DNA from: Neobacillus sp. CF12
GTDB taxonomy: Bacteria > Bacillota > Bacilli > Bacillales > Cytobacillaceae
Reading direction: 5' to 3'
Length of the DNA: 64,000 nt
Assembly: GCF_030348765.1 (NCBI RefSeq)
Contig: NZ_JAUCEU010000007.1
Coordinates: 3,158,501 to 3,222,500, forward strand
Shown here: one piece after another, positions 34,201 to 42,387 of the stretch
How the letters are laid out: each line of letters starts with the position of its first letter
Position numbering within the stretch: the first letter of the stretch is position 1
The notes under the pieces: model-generated
Told to the model about the DNA's origin: nothing
Database searches by the model: none
What the model saw: only the letters and a program-made list of their open reading frames with translations
Made by a program: the position numbers and the translations under genes

Positions 34201-34770
34201 TTAAAAATATTTCCTATATAATTCATGTCTGATGCTTCCACTGAGTTGGGCATAGATCCGGGTCGTTTCACTTTTTTCATGACCTAATAAGCTTTGAATA
34301 ACATCCAAAGGAGCTCCATTATTCAATAGGTGGGTAGCATAGCTATGCCTAAGTTGGTGTGGATGAATGTCTTTGCTAATGCTGGCGCGATTGGAAATGC
34401 GTTTAATAATGTAACGCATCTGCAATGCTCATTCGATGCGGATCGCGTTCCGTGACAAAAATAGCAGGATCCCGGTCTAAACGATTATCCAGATATCGTT
34501 TTAACCAAATTTCACTGCGGATATTAAAATAGACTTCACGTTCCTTATCGCCTTTACCTCTTATAACGGCGGAACGGTTCGACCAATTAATTCTGTTTCT
34601 ATCTAAGGAAACAATTTCTCCTATTCGGCATCCTGTAGAGAACATGAACTCAAACAAAGCTTTTTCCATAATGTATTTGGAGAAAAGCCTTCAATTCTTT
34701 TATCTGCTTCATACATTTCCCATGCTCTAGATAATAACAATTTCATCTCACCCAATGATTATCTTTTTAT
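34201..34770 (-). pseudogene. Decayed tyrosine recombinase/integrase
   Basis: Three pieces in different frames add up to a XerC-like recombinase. An N-terminal stump reads about AWEMYEADKRIEGFSPNT (near 34680-34745). A middle part at 34403-34669 starts MEKALFEFMFSTGCRIGEIV, with the catalytic arginine in GCRIGE. A C-terminal part at 34201-34425 has [24 protein letters not shown] and the nucleophile tyrosine in TRIYAQLS. A frameshift separates the last two, and most of the core-binding domain is deleted between the first two. It marks a former mobile element at the edge of the accessory region. Confidence 0.85.
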
Positions 34771-34940
34771 GGGAATTATTGACCGGATTGACGAAATCGA
34801 AACGGCAGTTCTTATTAAGCTAAAGAAGCAGTTTCCCAAAAAGAATCTCTGCCAATACGGCATACATTTTCTTCCTTTTCTGAGGACGGCGGCTACTAGC
34901 ATACTAATGATATATGATAATTATCAGCAAGGGGGAAATC

Positions 34941-35069
34941 ATGAGCAAAACAGAGGAATTAAAAAAGGAATTGCAGGTCTTGACCAGTCGGCGTGATCGT
35001 ATGCAACAGAACCTTTATGAAGTAGAAAAACGCATTAACGAAATTGTTAATGAATTGAAAAAAAAATAA
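34941..35069 (+). CDS. Small coiled-coil protein (42 residues)
   Basis: It starts MSKTEELKKELQVLTSRRDR and ends NEIVNELKKK. AAGGGGGAAATC lies directly before the ATG, an excellent ribosome site, and a GC-rich terminator follows. The whole protein is a predicted amphipathic coiled coil with heptad leucine/valine spacing. I cannot assign a function. Good initiation and termination signals make it a likely real gene. Confidence 0.6.
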   Translation: MSKTEELKKELQVLTSRRDRMQQNLYEVEKRINEIVNELKKK

Positions 35070-35080
35070 AAGAATGGGAG

Positions 35081-35099
35081 CGCCCACGCGGGTGTTTTT
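35081..35099 (+). terminator. Terminator of the small coiled-coil gene
   Basis: CGCCC (35081-35085) pairs with GGGTG (35090-35094), then TTTTT. Confidence 0.6.
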
Positions 35100-35236
35100 G
35101 ACTTATTTATTTGTAAAGGAAAAATTTTTAACTTGGTTGCTACGGCAGCATTTTTTTCTTTAACTAACGGACAGTATTGTTGAATAAGAGTCACCTAATT
35201 TAGGTAAAGATAAAAAAAAATATTGGAGGTTCATCA

Positions 35237-35701
35237 ATGGGCCAAGTCCTTTCCTGGATTGTAATTATAGTACCCTGGTTTTTTCTTGTACCACTAAATT
35301 CAATTAGGATAAGAAACTTTTTATCAGTTGCGTTTTTTACTGTTTTATTGAATACAGTTTATTTCCAAATGGCAGAGGTTTGGAATTGGTGGACGGTAAC
35401 AAATAATTTATTTTTTCTAACAAATATTTCATCGTTTACATATGGACTACTTCCCGTCACTACCATCCTTGTATTTTATTTTTTTTATCCCAACGTTTGG
35501 TTATTTTTCGGAGCTAATCTCATCTTGGATGCAATACAAGCATTTATTATTAGCCCCTTTATTTTTGAAGAATTTAGACTTTATGAGTTGAACAATATGA
35601 GTAATTTGGGGCTTTATTTTGCGATTATTAGTCATTTACCAATAATTTATCTTTATCAAAGATGGTATGATTCTGTATTCAATCATAAAAAAAACTATTA
35701 A
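35237..35701 (+). CDS. Small membrane protein, CBO0543-like
   Basis: 154 residues, four to five hydrophobic helices beginning MGQVLSWIVIIVPWFFLVPL. TGGAGG lies ten bases before the ATG. It shares overall length, the IVPW start and helix spacing with the protein at 33495. Function unknown. The family is common in Bacillus and Clostridium genomes and is often found near sporulation or accessory genes. A hairpin terminator follows 15 bases after the stop. Confidence 0.6.
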   Translation: MGQVLSWIVIIVPWFFLVPLNSIRIRNFLSVAFFTVLLNTVYFQMAEVWNWWTVTNNLFFLTNISSFTYGLLPVTTILVFYFFYPNVWLFFGANLILDAIQAFIISPFIFEEFRLYELNNMSNLGLYFAIISHLPIIYLYQRWYDSVFNHKKNY

Positions 35702-35716
35702 TTATTGTGTTCAAAT

Positions 35717-35749
35717 ATAGGGTCATTTCTTCAAGAAGAAGGTCCCTAT
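35717..35749 (+). terminator. Terminator of the second CBO0543-like gene
   Basis: ATAGGG (35717-35722) and CCCTAT (35744-35749) enclose a second stem, TTCTTC/GAAGAA, followed by TTTTCTTATTT. Confidence 0.75.
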
Positions 35750-35770
35750 TTTCTTATTTAACAAGAAAGT

Positions 35771-35808
35771 TTGTGAATTATTGTACTTAAACCATCGGGT
35801 GCGTTAAC
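35771..35808. repeat. Copy 3 (diverged) of the ACTTAAA-ACGGGTGCA element
   Basis: TTGTGAATTATTGTACTTAA is followed by ACCATCGGGTGCGTTAAC, similar to copies at 25763 and 33328. The stretch 35809-35981 shows no other gene. Confidence 0.45.
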
Positions 35809-35981
35809 ACAATAAGGAGTAAAGTAAAATAGCCTAAAATAAGCAAGTTTTTATGCACAACTTGCTATTTAAGATTTTTTCATTCATAAAAGATACTGCC
35901 ATTAACAGAGTTTTTAATTGCTATAACAATTTAATCATCTAGGAGCATTACTTTGAAAAAGGCTGTAAAGGTATTAGCAGA

Positions 35982-36038
35982 AATTTCCCATCCCTTTTCT
36001 TTTTGATACTGTTTCGCAAAAGTTTGTATCTCTTTCAT
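35982..36038 (-). pseudogene. 5' fragment of a MazG-like gene
   Basis: The minus strand reads MKEIQTFAKQYQKEKGWEIS and then diverges. The matching protein at 22966-23334 starts MKEIQTFAKQYQKEMGWEIS. DNA identity continues upstream through the leader (GGAATCATCATG region) and the whole of triple-palindrome block C. So the 5' end plus control region was duplicated, or the rest of the gene was lost. Confidence 0.85.
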
Positions 36039-36070
36039 GATGATTCCTTCCGTCCTTTGACCGTGAATTT

Positions 36071-36179
36071 GTTAATCAAACGTTTGATTAGTTTTTGGGT
36101 CCTTATGTACCAAGGCTTCTCTCTAGTTAATCAATCGTTTGATTAGTTTAGCACCCGATTTAATTAAACGATTGATTAG
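36071..36179. repeat. Triple-palindrome block C
   Basis: Palindromes at 36071-36091, 36126-36146 (with a TCGTTT variant centre) and 36160-36179 are spaced 55 and 34 bases as in blocks A and B. The third copy contains the stop codon of the gene at 36176-36442. Confidence 0.9.
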
Positions 36180-36442
36180 TTTTTCAAATCAATTAATCGG
36201 CCATTATTTTGATATAAACGATACTTTCCTGGAGCTACTCTTTCGAGAATTCTGTATTCATCACTAACAGTAGATGAAGAATTCCCGCCGAGCGATTTAG
36301 GAACCATATCGGCCAAAGACGTCCCAACATCTTTCCATGTATTTGGGTACTTTTTTTGTATCCACTCATTAACTTCCTTAATGGTTCCCTCTCCGCCTAA
36401 ATCATCCAATGCAAGAATAATAGCTTGATTGAGATTCATCAT
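36176..36442 (-). CDS. Hypothetical winged-helix-like protein (88 residues)
   Basis: The start is ATG 36442, with AAAGGA nine bases upstream. It begins MMNLNQAIILALDDLGGEGT and continues KEVNEWIQKKYPNTWKDVGT, resembling the small HTH domains that precede restriction or DNA-modifying enzymes (HARE-HTH-like). It ends with ILERVAPGKYRLY, a typical wing strand. There is no catalytic domain. Its stop codon (TAA) lies inside block C, so the C-terminus may have been created by the repeat. Function unknown; DNA binding is an inference. Confidence 0.5.
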   Translation of the reverse strand: MMNLNQAIILALDDLGGEGTIKEVNEWIQKKYPNTWKDVGTSLADMVPKSLGGNSSSTVSDEYRILERVAPGKYRLYQNNGRLIDLKN

Positions 36443-36529
36443 AAACACCATTCCTTTGATAGATAATTTTAGTTTACCTTCCATTTAAGAAAGTGTCTTG
36501 TTATTCTGAATTTTATTAGACTTACTTTC

Positions 36530-36547
36530 AATCAAACGTTTGATTAG
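36530..36547. repeat. Single copy of the AATCAAACGTTTGATTAG palindrome
   Basis: AATCAAACGTTTGATTAG lies 88 bases upstream of the start of the winged-helix-like gene, a position suited to an operator. The gene is thus flanked by palindromes on both sides (block C and this copy). Confidence 0.8.
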
Positions 36548-36646
36548 TTTTTCCCCTTTTTCTGATAAAAAAAAACGGTCCTAGCAACGGTAATTTTAGT
36601 AAGGACCGAAGAAAAGATGATATTATATTGTAAATCTGCCTTATCT

Positions 36647-36946
36647 TCATGTTGCATTCATAACGACGTCTTTAAACATTGCAATTTCTTTAGCAAGGGA
36701 TGCTCTCATTTTGTCTCCACATTTCTGACTACAAATTGTGAAAATTCCATCTATACCTTCCAATTTTGCTTCAGAGTTTTCCCCCGGGATAATCATAGGA
36801 ACACTAGTATTTCGTGATTCAAGATGAATATGTATCATTCTCCCGTCACTATCTGAAATCTTTTTCCCCTCCACGAACTTGATATTTATCGTAAATACTT
36901 CCTTATCTTCCTTTATTTTTTTCATGCACCATGCACATTTCAACAT
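36647..36946 (-). CDS. Hypothetical protein with CxxC motifs (99 residues)
   Basis: It starts MLKCAWCMKKIKEDKEVFTI at ATG 36946, with AAAGGTGATTG upstream. An N-terminal CAWC and a C-terminal ICSQKCGDKMRASLAKEIAM give two Cys pairs, suggesting a zinc ribbon or a metal-binding treble clef. No family recognised. It lies in a run of orphan small minus-strand genes between the integrase remnant and the helicase. It is probably a recent acquisition. Confidence 0.55.
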   Translation of the reverse strand: MLKCAWCMKKIKEDKEVFTINIKFVEGKKISDSDGRMIHIHLESRNTSVPMIIPGENSEAKLEGIDGIFTICSQKCGDKMRASLAKEIAMFKDVVMNAT

Positions 36947-37060
36947 AAACAATCACCTTTTTTATAGATTAAATGCCCTCAATCATTTAGTTAGTTTGAT
37001 CATTTCAATACTTAAGCTTTGAGTAACGCATTAACTCCCCTTAAAAACCATCCCTGTTTA

Positions 37061-37402
37061 TTAACCTATACTCTTTAGTTTAGCCGCTTCTGCAATTAGC
37101 GCAAATATATAGGCAGTATTTCGTGATTTTCTTGATACCTCATGGCGAACACCCGTCTCGCCTCTTAACCAACGTTCATAGTACCCACATACAAATTCAA
37201 AATCCTTATAGTTTATTTTTCTATCAAATGACAGATTAACACTTGGTCTATTGTTCCTTGCTTTACTAATGATTAAATAATTCCCCTGAGTACTAACCTG
37301 AAACCATAAAGGTTCTCTTCTAACTTGCGGTACCGTTTGAATTTCAAACTCTGATAAACTTGCCTTGTCGTGAATTTTATCCCATAGTATCTGTGCATTC
37401 AT
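37061..37402 (-). CDS. Hypothetical protein (113 residues)
   Basis: It starts MNAQILWDKIHDKASLSEFE and contains RREPLWFQVSTQGNYLIISK and FVCGYYERWLRGETGVRHEV, with no cysteine motif or membrane helix. The tone (short soluble protein, tryptophan-rich, GYYxRWLRGE) is like orphan proteins of defence islands and gene cassettes. No function assigned. The ribosome site is GAGGAGCGG, about 10 bases upstream of the ATG. Confidence 0.5.
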   Translation of the reverse strand: MNAQILWDKIHDKASLSEFEIQTVPQVRREPLWFQVSTQGNYLIISKARNNRPSVNLSFDRKINYKDFEFVCGYYERWLRGETGVRHEVSRKSRNTAYIFALIAEAAKLKSIG

Positions 37403-37587
37403 CTATATCCCGCTCCTCTGTAAAATTGGTTTTCTGAATATTCACATTAATATTATAACAAGAACACTCCTGAATTAATCAGTCTGATAAATGTTTATAT
37501 ATATTTCCTTTTAGAATTTATCATAATAAAGAATCTAATAAAAAAAAATGATATTATTATGATTATAGATACATTAGGGAGGCTATC

Positions 37588-37986
37588 ATGAAAAAACTCG
37601 TAAAAGTAGTTGCGGCTGTAATTGAAAATGAAAATAATGAAATATTATGTGCGCTAAGATCACCAGAAATGTCTATCCCTAATATGTGGGAGTTTCCAGG
37701 GGGTAAAGTGGAAGCAAATGAAGATATATACTCTGCACTTGAAAGAGAAATTGACGAAGAACTCAATTGTAAGATTGAAACAACAAAAGAAATCTTTAAC
37801 AACAACACACATGAATATGAAACTTTTATCATTAACTTAATTTCAATTAAATGTAAGGTTGTCGAAGGTGCACCTACACCTAGTGAGCATTCAAAGTTAA
37901 TCTGGTTAAAAAGAGAAAATCTTAATTCACTCAAGTGGGCTCCAGCAGATATTCCCGCTGTTGAGCAGTTAATTAAAGAAAAATAG
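37588..37986 (+). CDS. NUDIX hydrolase (MutT-like), partner of the helicase
   Basis: 132 residues. The NUDIX box is GGKVEANEDIYSALEREIDE followed by EL. The lead-in NMWEFPGGKVE and start MKKLVKVVAAVIENENNEIL are typical of MutT/NudG-type 8-oxo-dGTP or CTP pyrophosphohydrolases. GGGAGG lies seven bases upstream. It converges on the PLD-helicase gene with an 18-base gap. NUDIX genes next to helicases of this architecture are known from accessory islands, so this may be a two-gene system rather than housekeeping MutT. Role inferred from context. Confidence 0.85.
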   Translation: MKKLVKVVAAVIENENNEILCALRSPEMSIPNMWEFPGGKVEANEDIYSALEREIDEELNCKIETTKEIFNNNTHEYETFIINLISIKCKVVEGAPTPSEHSKLIWLKRENLNSLKWAPADIPAVEQLIKEK

Positions 37987-38004
37987 TCTTCTCAAATGAG
38001 AAGA

Positions 38005-40818
38005 CTATACTTTTTCAGTAAACTCGGTATATATGGTTGCTGGTATGTTATTCTCTAATTTAATTTTAACTGTAATAGGTTTCTCACCTTCATATTGTAC
38101 CGTATCACCTCGCCCAATATAAATGAAAGGCTGATTCTTCCCATCTATTTCTCTGTACTTCCTAACAAATAAATGAAGATTGACGTTTTGCCGTTTATTA
38201 TAGATTATATTCTGTCCTCTTTCAGTATTTTGTGATGTAGTATTTGGTGTTTGCCATTGAAAATAACTCTCATCAATAAATTTATCCTTATAGTTAATAC
38301 TTTCCTTTATATCCTCTTCTTTGTGCAGATCGATAAATAAAAAATATTCATTACCATTGGTTATGAGACCTTGACCCCTATAGGAACTGTGGATTTTACG
38401 GTAGTTAGAAAGTAGAGCTGCATCCACCATCTGATATTGCTCATAGAGTTTAAAATGTGGAACACCGAAGTACTCAGCCTTAAATTCCTTTTCATATCGA
38501 AATATCCCATAGGTAATAATATCTTCGATAAACTTCCTATAATCTTCATTTTCCAATAGATCTTTAAAAAGTGGAGTCTTACTAAGTTTGCCATTGCTAT
38601 ATTGAACTAGTTTAGGTTTATTCTTTAATTGGCTACTATCATAGTAGTTTTGATTTAAGCATTCAAAGGCATGTAAAACACTGTCATCATCAATTTCCGT
38701 TATTACCTTTAGAATTTGCTTCTTTGCAATTTCTAAATTTATTTCATTGTTCTCTAATAAATAACGAATGATTACAAACTCATAAATCCGCTTAAGTGGA
38801 AGCTTGCTTGAAAGTTCTTTTAAAGTCCCTTCAAAAGCCTCATTCTGTAAAAGTCCCTTTAAATACTCATCCTTCTCTACCTTTGCCACAAATTGTAAGT
38901 ATGTTTTTTCACGATCAATGAATTTAACAGGATCAGGTGCTCCGTCATATTTTAAATAATCCAATAGCAAGGTTGGTATCCGGCCTTGATTAAGTTTCTT
39001 AAATTCAAAGTACTCTTCCTTAAGGTACTTAATTGAATTAAAGTTTTCACTATCAATCTGAGTTAATATTCTTTCCTGCGTTATTTTATCCATTTGAATA
39101 TGAGTACACCCAGGGATATTAGCAAATCCTGTTGCTACTGCAACCTTCAAACTTTCTTTATCATAATAACGACTTCCGTTTAATGCTAGTGCAATTAGGA
39201 ATGTTTTGTTATGGTTTCCGATAAAGTCTAGTACCGTTAAGAAAGTTTTTTCTGCATGTTTCCGTAACCCTCTCCCTAGTTGTTGTATAAATACTATTGG
39301 AGAATTGGTTGGTCTTAACATCAATACAGTATTTATCGATGGAATATCCACACCTTCATTAAAAATATCAACTGTAAAAATGAACTCTAATCCGTCATGG
39401 TCACTTTCTAATTGATTAATAAAACGTTCACGAGTCTCTGATGAATTTCCACCGTGTAAACAAACACTCTGATAACCTCTTTTATTAAATTCACTAGCCA
39501 TATACTGGGCATGCTCGATACTGGCGCAGAAACCAAGACCCTTTCTTTTTTCACCGTCATGACCATAGAAGTCCATTTTCTCAATAATAAAATCAACGCG
39601 TTCGTTTACCTTTAACCTTTTGGTAAGTTCAGCGATATCGTCAATGTTCACATCACTCAAATCTATGCCTTCAATATCAGTTATACCAAAGTAGTGAAAA
39701 GGAATAACTAGCTCGTCCTCAAGAGCCTCATGCAAGCGGACTTCTATTGCAACATTATTATCAAAAATATCAAAGACATTATAACCGTCACTTCGCTCTG
39801 GTGTTGCCGTCATTCCTAACGTAAATTTAGGCTTAAAGTAATCTAAAATTGTTTGATAGGTTGGGCTAGTCGCATGATGTGCTTCATCAATGATCAGATA
39901 TTCAAATTCATCCCTTTTATATTCATGAAAACATTTAGACATGGTTTGAATAGTGGCAAACACATAATCAACATTTTTTTGTTTATGATTACCTGTTAAT
40001 AGACCAAATGTTAGGCCTTCATTTGGTAATAGCAGTTCAAAGGTTTCCTTTGCTTTTTTCAAAATCTCTTCTCTATGAACAATAAATAGAAGTCTCTTTG
40101 GTCTAAAGCTTTTCACATCGAATGCAGACATATAGGTTTTGCCCGTACCGGTTGCAGCAATGACAAGTGCCTTTTTCTCCCCAAAATTTCTCAGTCTCTC
40201 TAGATTTTCTGTAGCCCTTCTTTGCATTCTATTAGGGACAATGTATTTTTTATTTTCATAAATCAGGTTACGTGATTGCTTTGTATCGTTAAAGCTCTTA
40301 AGAAACTCATCATATCTACTAATAAAATCTTCGTCCGCAACTTCACTCATATTCCACAGATAATCATATTCTTTTAAAACATCCTGTATAAAGCGGCCAT
40401 TTTCTTTAGTGATGATTTCAACGTTCCATTCGATATTACTCTTCAAAGCACTCTGTGTAATATTCGAGGAACCAATAATCACCTTATAGCTATCTTTGTA
40501 TTCAAATATGTATGCCTTCGTATGGAAACCAATTTCTTTATCTGTAACAAATACCTTTAAATCCACATTTTTAAACTCTCTAATCTTTTCCAAGGCCTTT
40601 GCATCAGTGAAATTCAGATAAGTTGAAGTAATGATTTTCCCTTTGACTCCCTTTTCCTCAGCTTCCTTCAAAGGATCAAGCAAAAGCTGTAGACCACTAA
40701 AGTTAATAAAAGCCACACTAAAATAAAACCTCTCGCACTCATTCATGGATCTCACTAATTCTCTCAATAAATTCCCTTTATCGGAATTCACAATTAACTT
40801 CTTTTCGACCGTATCCAT
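38005..40818 (-). CDS. PLD-nuclease/DEAD-box helicase with DUF3427-type C-terminus
   Basis: 937 residues from ATG 40818, which has CAGGGGA six bases upstream. The frame runs open to 40971, but no ribosome site exists there. Domains in order: an N-terminal phospholipase-D-like nuclease (FHTKAYIFEY with HxK, and GSSNIT); a superfamily 2 helicase with Walker A IAATGTGKTYMSAF, DEAH box LIIDEAHHAT, motif III GMTATPERSD and motif VI QQLGRGLRKH; and a long C-terminal part of the DUF3427 type ending in a beta-rich segment. Such proteins recur in anti-phage and restriction-like islands. A small NUDIX gene converges on it. Substrate and target not known. Confidence 0.88.
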   Translation of the reverse strand: MDTVEKKLIVNSDKGNLLRELVRSMNECERFYFSVAFINFSGLQLLLDPLKEAEEKGVKGKIITSTYLNFTDAKALEKIREFKNVDLKVFVTDKEIGFHTKAYIFEYKDSYKVIIGSSNITQSALKSNIEWNVEIITKENGRFIQDVLKEYDYLWNMSEVADEDFISRYDEFLKSFNDTKQSRNLIYENKKYIVPNRMQRRATENLERLRNFGEKKALVIAATGTGKTYMSAFDVKSFRPKRLLFIVHREEILKKAKETFELLLPNEGLTFGLLTGNHKQKNVDYVFATIQTMSKCFHEYKRDEFEYLIIDEAHHATSPTYQTILDYFKPKFTLGMTATPERSDGYNVFDIFDNNVAIEVRLHEALEDELVIPFHYFGITDIEGIDLSDVNIDDIAELTKRLKVNERVDFIIEKMDFYGHDGEKRKGLGFCASIEHAQYMASEFNKRGYQSVCLHGGNSSETRERFINQLESDHDGLEFIFTVDIFNEGVDIPSINTVLMLRPTNSPIVFIQQLGRGLRKHAEKTFLTVLDFIGNHNKTFLIALALNGSRYYDKESLKVAVATGFANIPGCTHIQMDKITQERILTQIDSENFNSIKYLKEEYFEFKKLNQGRIPTLLLDYLKYDGAPDPVKFIDREKTYLQFVAKVEKDEYLKGLLQNEAFEGTLKELSSKLPLKRIYEFVIIRYLLENNEINLEIAKKQILKVITEIDDDSVLHAFECLNQNYYDSSQLKNKPKLVQYSNGKLSKTPLFKDLLENEDYRKFIEDIITYGIFRYEKEFKAEYFGVPHFKLYEQYQMVDAALLSNYRKIHSSYRGQGLITNGNEYFLFIDLHKEEDIKESINYKDKFIDESYFQWQTPNTTSQNTERGQNIIYNKRQNVNLHLFVRKYREIDGKNQPFIYIGRGDTVQYEGEKPITVKIKLENNIPATIYTEFTEKV

Positions 40819-41034
40819 CGATTTTCCCCTGACTATATAATTAATATCTGTCTTGTTAATGTTATTTTTTGGATATATAAAATTGTACAGTATATGGGGA
40901 AAAATAAAAAGATCTTCTATTCGATGAAGAATAAAAGATCCAATCTCCTTGAGCTTATGTAACGACGTCATAGTGCTGTGAGGTTTTTATTAAACTGGTT
41001 ATGATTCCATTAGAAACCTACCTATTAATTAGTT

Positions 41035-42270
41035 CTACTTATAATCATTTTTTGGTCCTATATCCATTATAACCTCAACCATATTGGAAGAACCCATCTT
41101 AAGTTTAGGCCTATTCTCTGAGTCCGGTGAACTATAAAGCTCCAATGGGCTAATCATTACTCCTTCTGGGGTGTTATGAAGAATTCCGGGTACGCAAGTA
41201 TAAATTCTATCATTGTTATTTGCATTTTTTGCAGATATGGTAACGGAGGTTCCATTATGATTATCTATACTCATGGACACCTTGTATCTATAGAATGAGC
41301 CTGTCCCATTTGACTGTGCAGAATAAACAACAGGAACAACTGCGAGAATATCATTATTTAACCGTAATTTAATTACTTCTGTCTTAGTTGGTCCGCTAGT
41401 TCTCCTAACATCCCCCATATGTTCTACTGCTCCGTTGCCAAAACTTCTGAGCGGAGGAGTTCCTTTAGCCCCAAACATAGCAACATCTATCTGCTTACCA
41501 TTCTTTGTATAAACTAAAGCATATATATCATAATCTGTCCCAGTCTTCCAGGATACCGTAGTCGTAATTTCTGGTGTTTTTTCAATCATCACTGGTCTTT
41601 GGCCTTTTTCGAGACTTACTTTACCCTTTACCTTTTCAAGGCTGATCAGTGACTTCGTGTTATTTTCAGGAACAGTTTGAGGCTTTTCAGGTTCTTTTAC
41701 GGCTTGTTTTTGAATAGGTTTAGGTTCAGAAGGCTTGCTTTGCTCATCAGATTCAACTTCAACACCGTAATTTTTACATAACCCTTCAAGACCAGAATTA
41801 AACCCGCGCCAAATTGATTTTGCCTTTATCTGGCCATTCCTTATGTATAATTCTAACACTATGATTCCATTTTCATTTGTGAAACTAGATGGGGTTAACT
41901 GGATAATACTATTATCGGTACATACCTCTGCCTTTAAATTCTTTACATTAGAAAATCCCGTGTTATTATCCTCTGTAAGAGTGATCGCTATTTTCGTAAT
42001 ACCTGCTGGGACTTTACTCATATCAAAATTAATTTTATGTACTTTTGTATTACCTACTATCTCAGTTGGTATAAGAGTAGCTTCACCAGAAGCACTCTCT
42101 GGTTGATTATAAAATATAATCCCGCTATCTCCTTGTACCTTGTCTGAATCATTTAAAAGAAAAGCTGTTAAAGAAATATCGATTGAATTAGAAATCTCGT
42201 AGCTGACAGTAACATTACCTTTTGGCGAACTTAAAGCTGTATTTGCTCCCATCTGGAGAAATTGATTCAT
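41035..42270 (-). CDS. TerA-like protein with two TerD domains
   Basis: 411 residues. The N-terminal TerD-like domain (1-170) begins MNQFLQMGANTALSSPKGNV, with LTAFLLNDSDKVQGDSGIIF. A proline/glutamate/lysine-rich linker (180-215) follows, then a second TerD-like domain from about 240 (DYDIYALVYTKNGKQIDVAM...). TerD modules bind calcium and belong to the tellurite/phage/colicin-resistance stress complex. The only partner present here is the TerA-like two-domain form; no terBCDE neighbours are visible. A perfect palindrome, GATACGGTAACCGTATC, lies 50 bases upstream. The gene faces the same way as the PLD-helicase and may be part of the same island. Confidence 0.8.
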   Translation of the reverse strand: MNQFLQMGANTALSSPKGNVTVSYEISNSIDISLTAFLLNDSDKVQGDSGIIFYNQPESASGEATLIPTEIVGNTKVHKINFDMSKVPAGITKIAITLTEDNNTGFSNVKNLKAEVCTDNSIIQLTPSSFTNENGIIVLELYIRNGQIKAKSIWRGFNSGLEGLCKNYGVEVESDEQSKPSEPKPIQKQAVKEPEKPQTVPENNTKSLISLEKVKGKVSLEKGQRPVMIEKTPEITTTVSWKTGTDYDIYALVYTKNGKQIDVAMFGAKGTPPLRSFGNGAVEHMGDVRRTSGPTKTEVIKLRLNNDILAVVPVVYSAQSNGTGSFYRYKVSMSIDNHNGTSVTISAKNANNNDRIYTCVPGILHNTPEGVMISPLELYSSPDSENRPKLKMGSSNMVEVIMDIGPKNDYK

Positions 42271-42319
42271 TTAAAACCACTCCATTCCTCTATCAATTTG
42301 TCAAACCTCACTTACTTCC

Positions 42320-42336
42320 GATACGGTAACCGTATC
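42320..42336. promoter_or_regulatory. Perfect palindrome upstream of the TerA-like gene
   Basis: GATACGGTAACCGTATC has 8-base arms around a single A. Its position about 50 bases before the start codon fits an operator. The regulator is unknown. Confidence 0.5.
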
Positions 42337-42387
42337 ATAATTTCCAATGAATACGATTTCTATGTGTAAAAAAGTATTCACTTTAAC

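Noticed and set aside
34769..34996. 75-codon plus-strand frame next to the integrase remnant
   Set aside because: It lacks a ribosome site, overlaps the leader of the small coiled-coil gene at 34941 in another frame, and shows no protein-like conservation I can recognise.
40818..40971. 51-residue N-terminal extension of the helicase
   Set aside because: No ribosome site precedes the ATG at 40971, while ATG 40818 has a good one. The extension shows no domain and crosses a hairpin-like AAAAGATC repeat.
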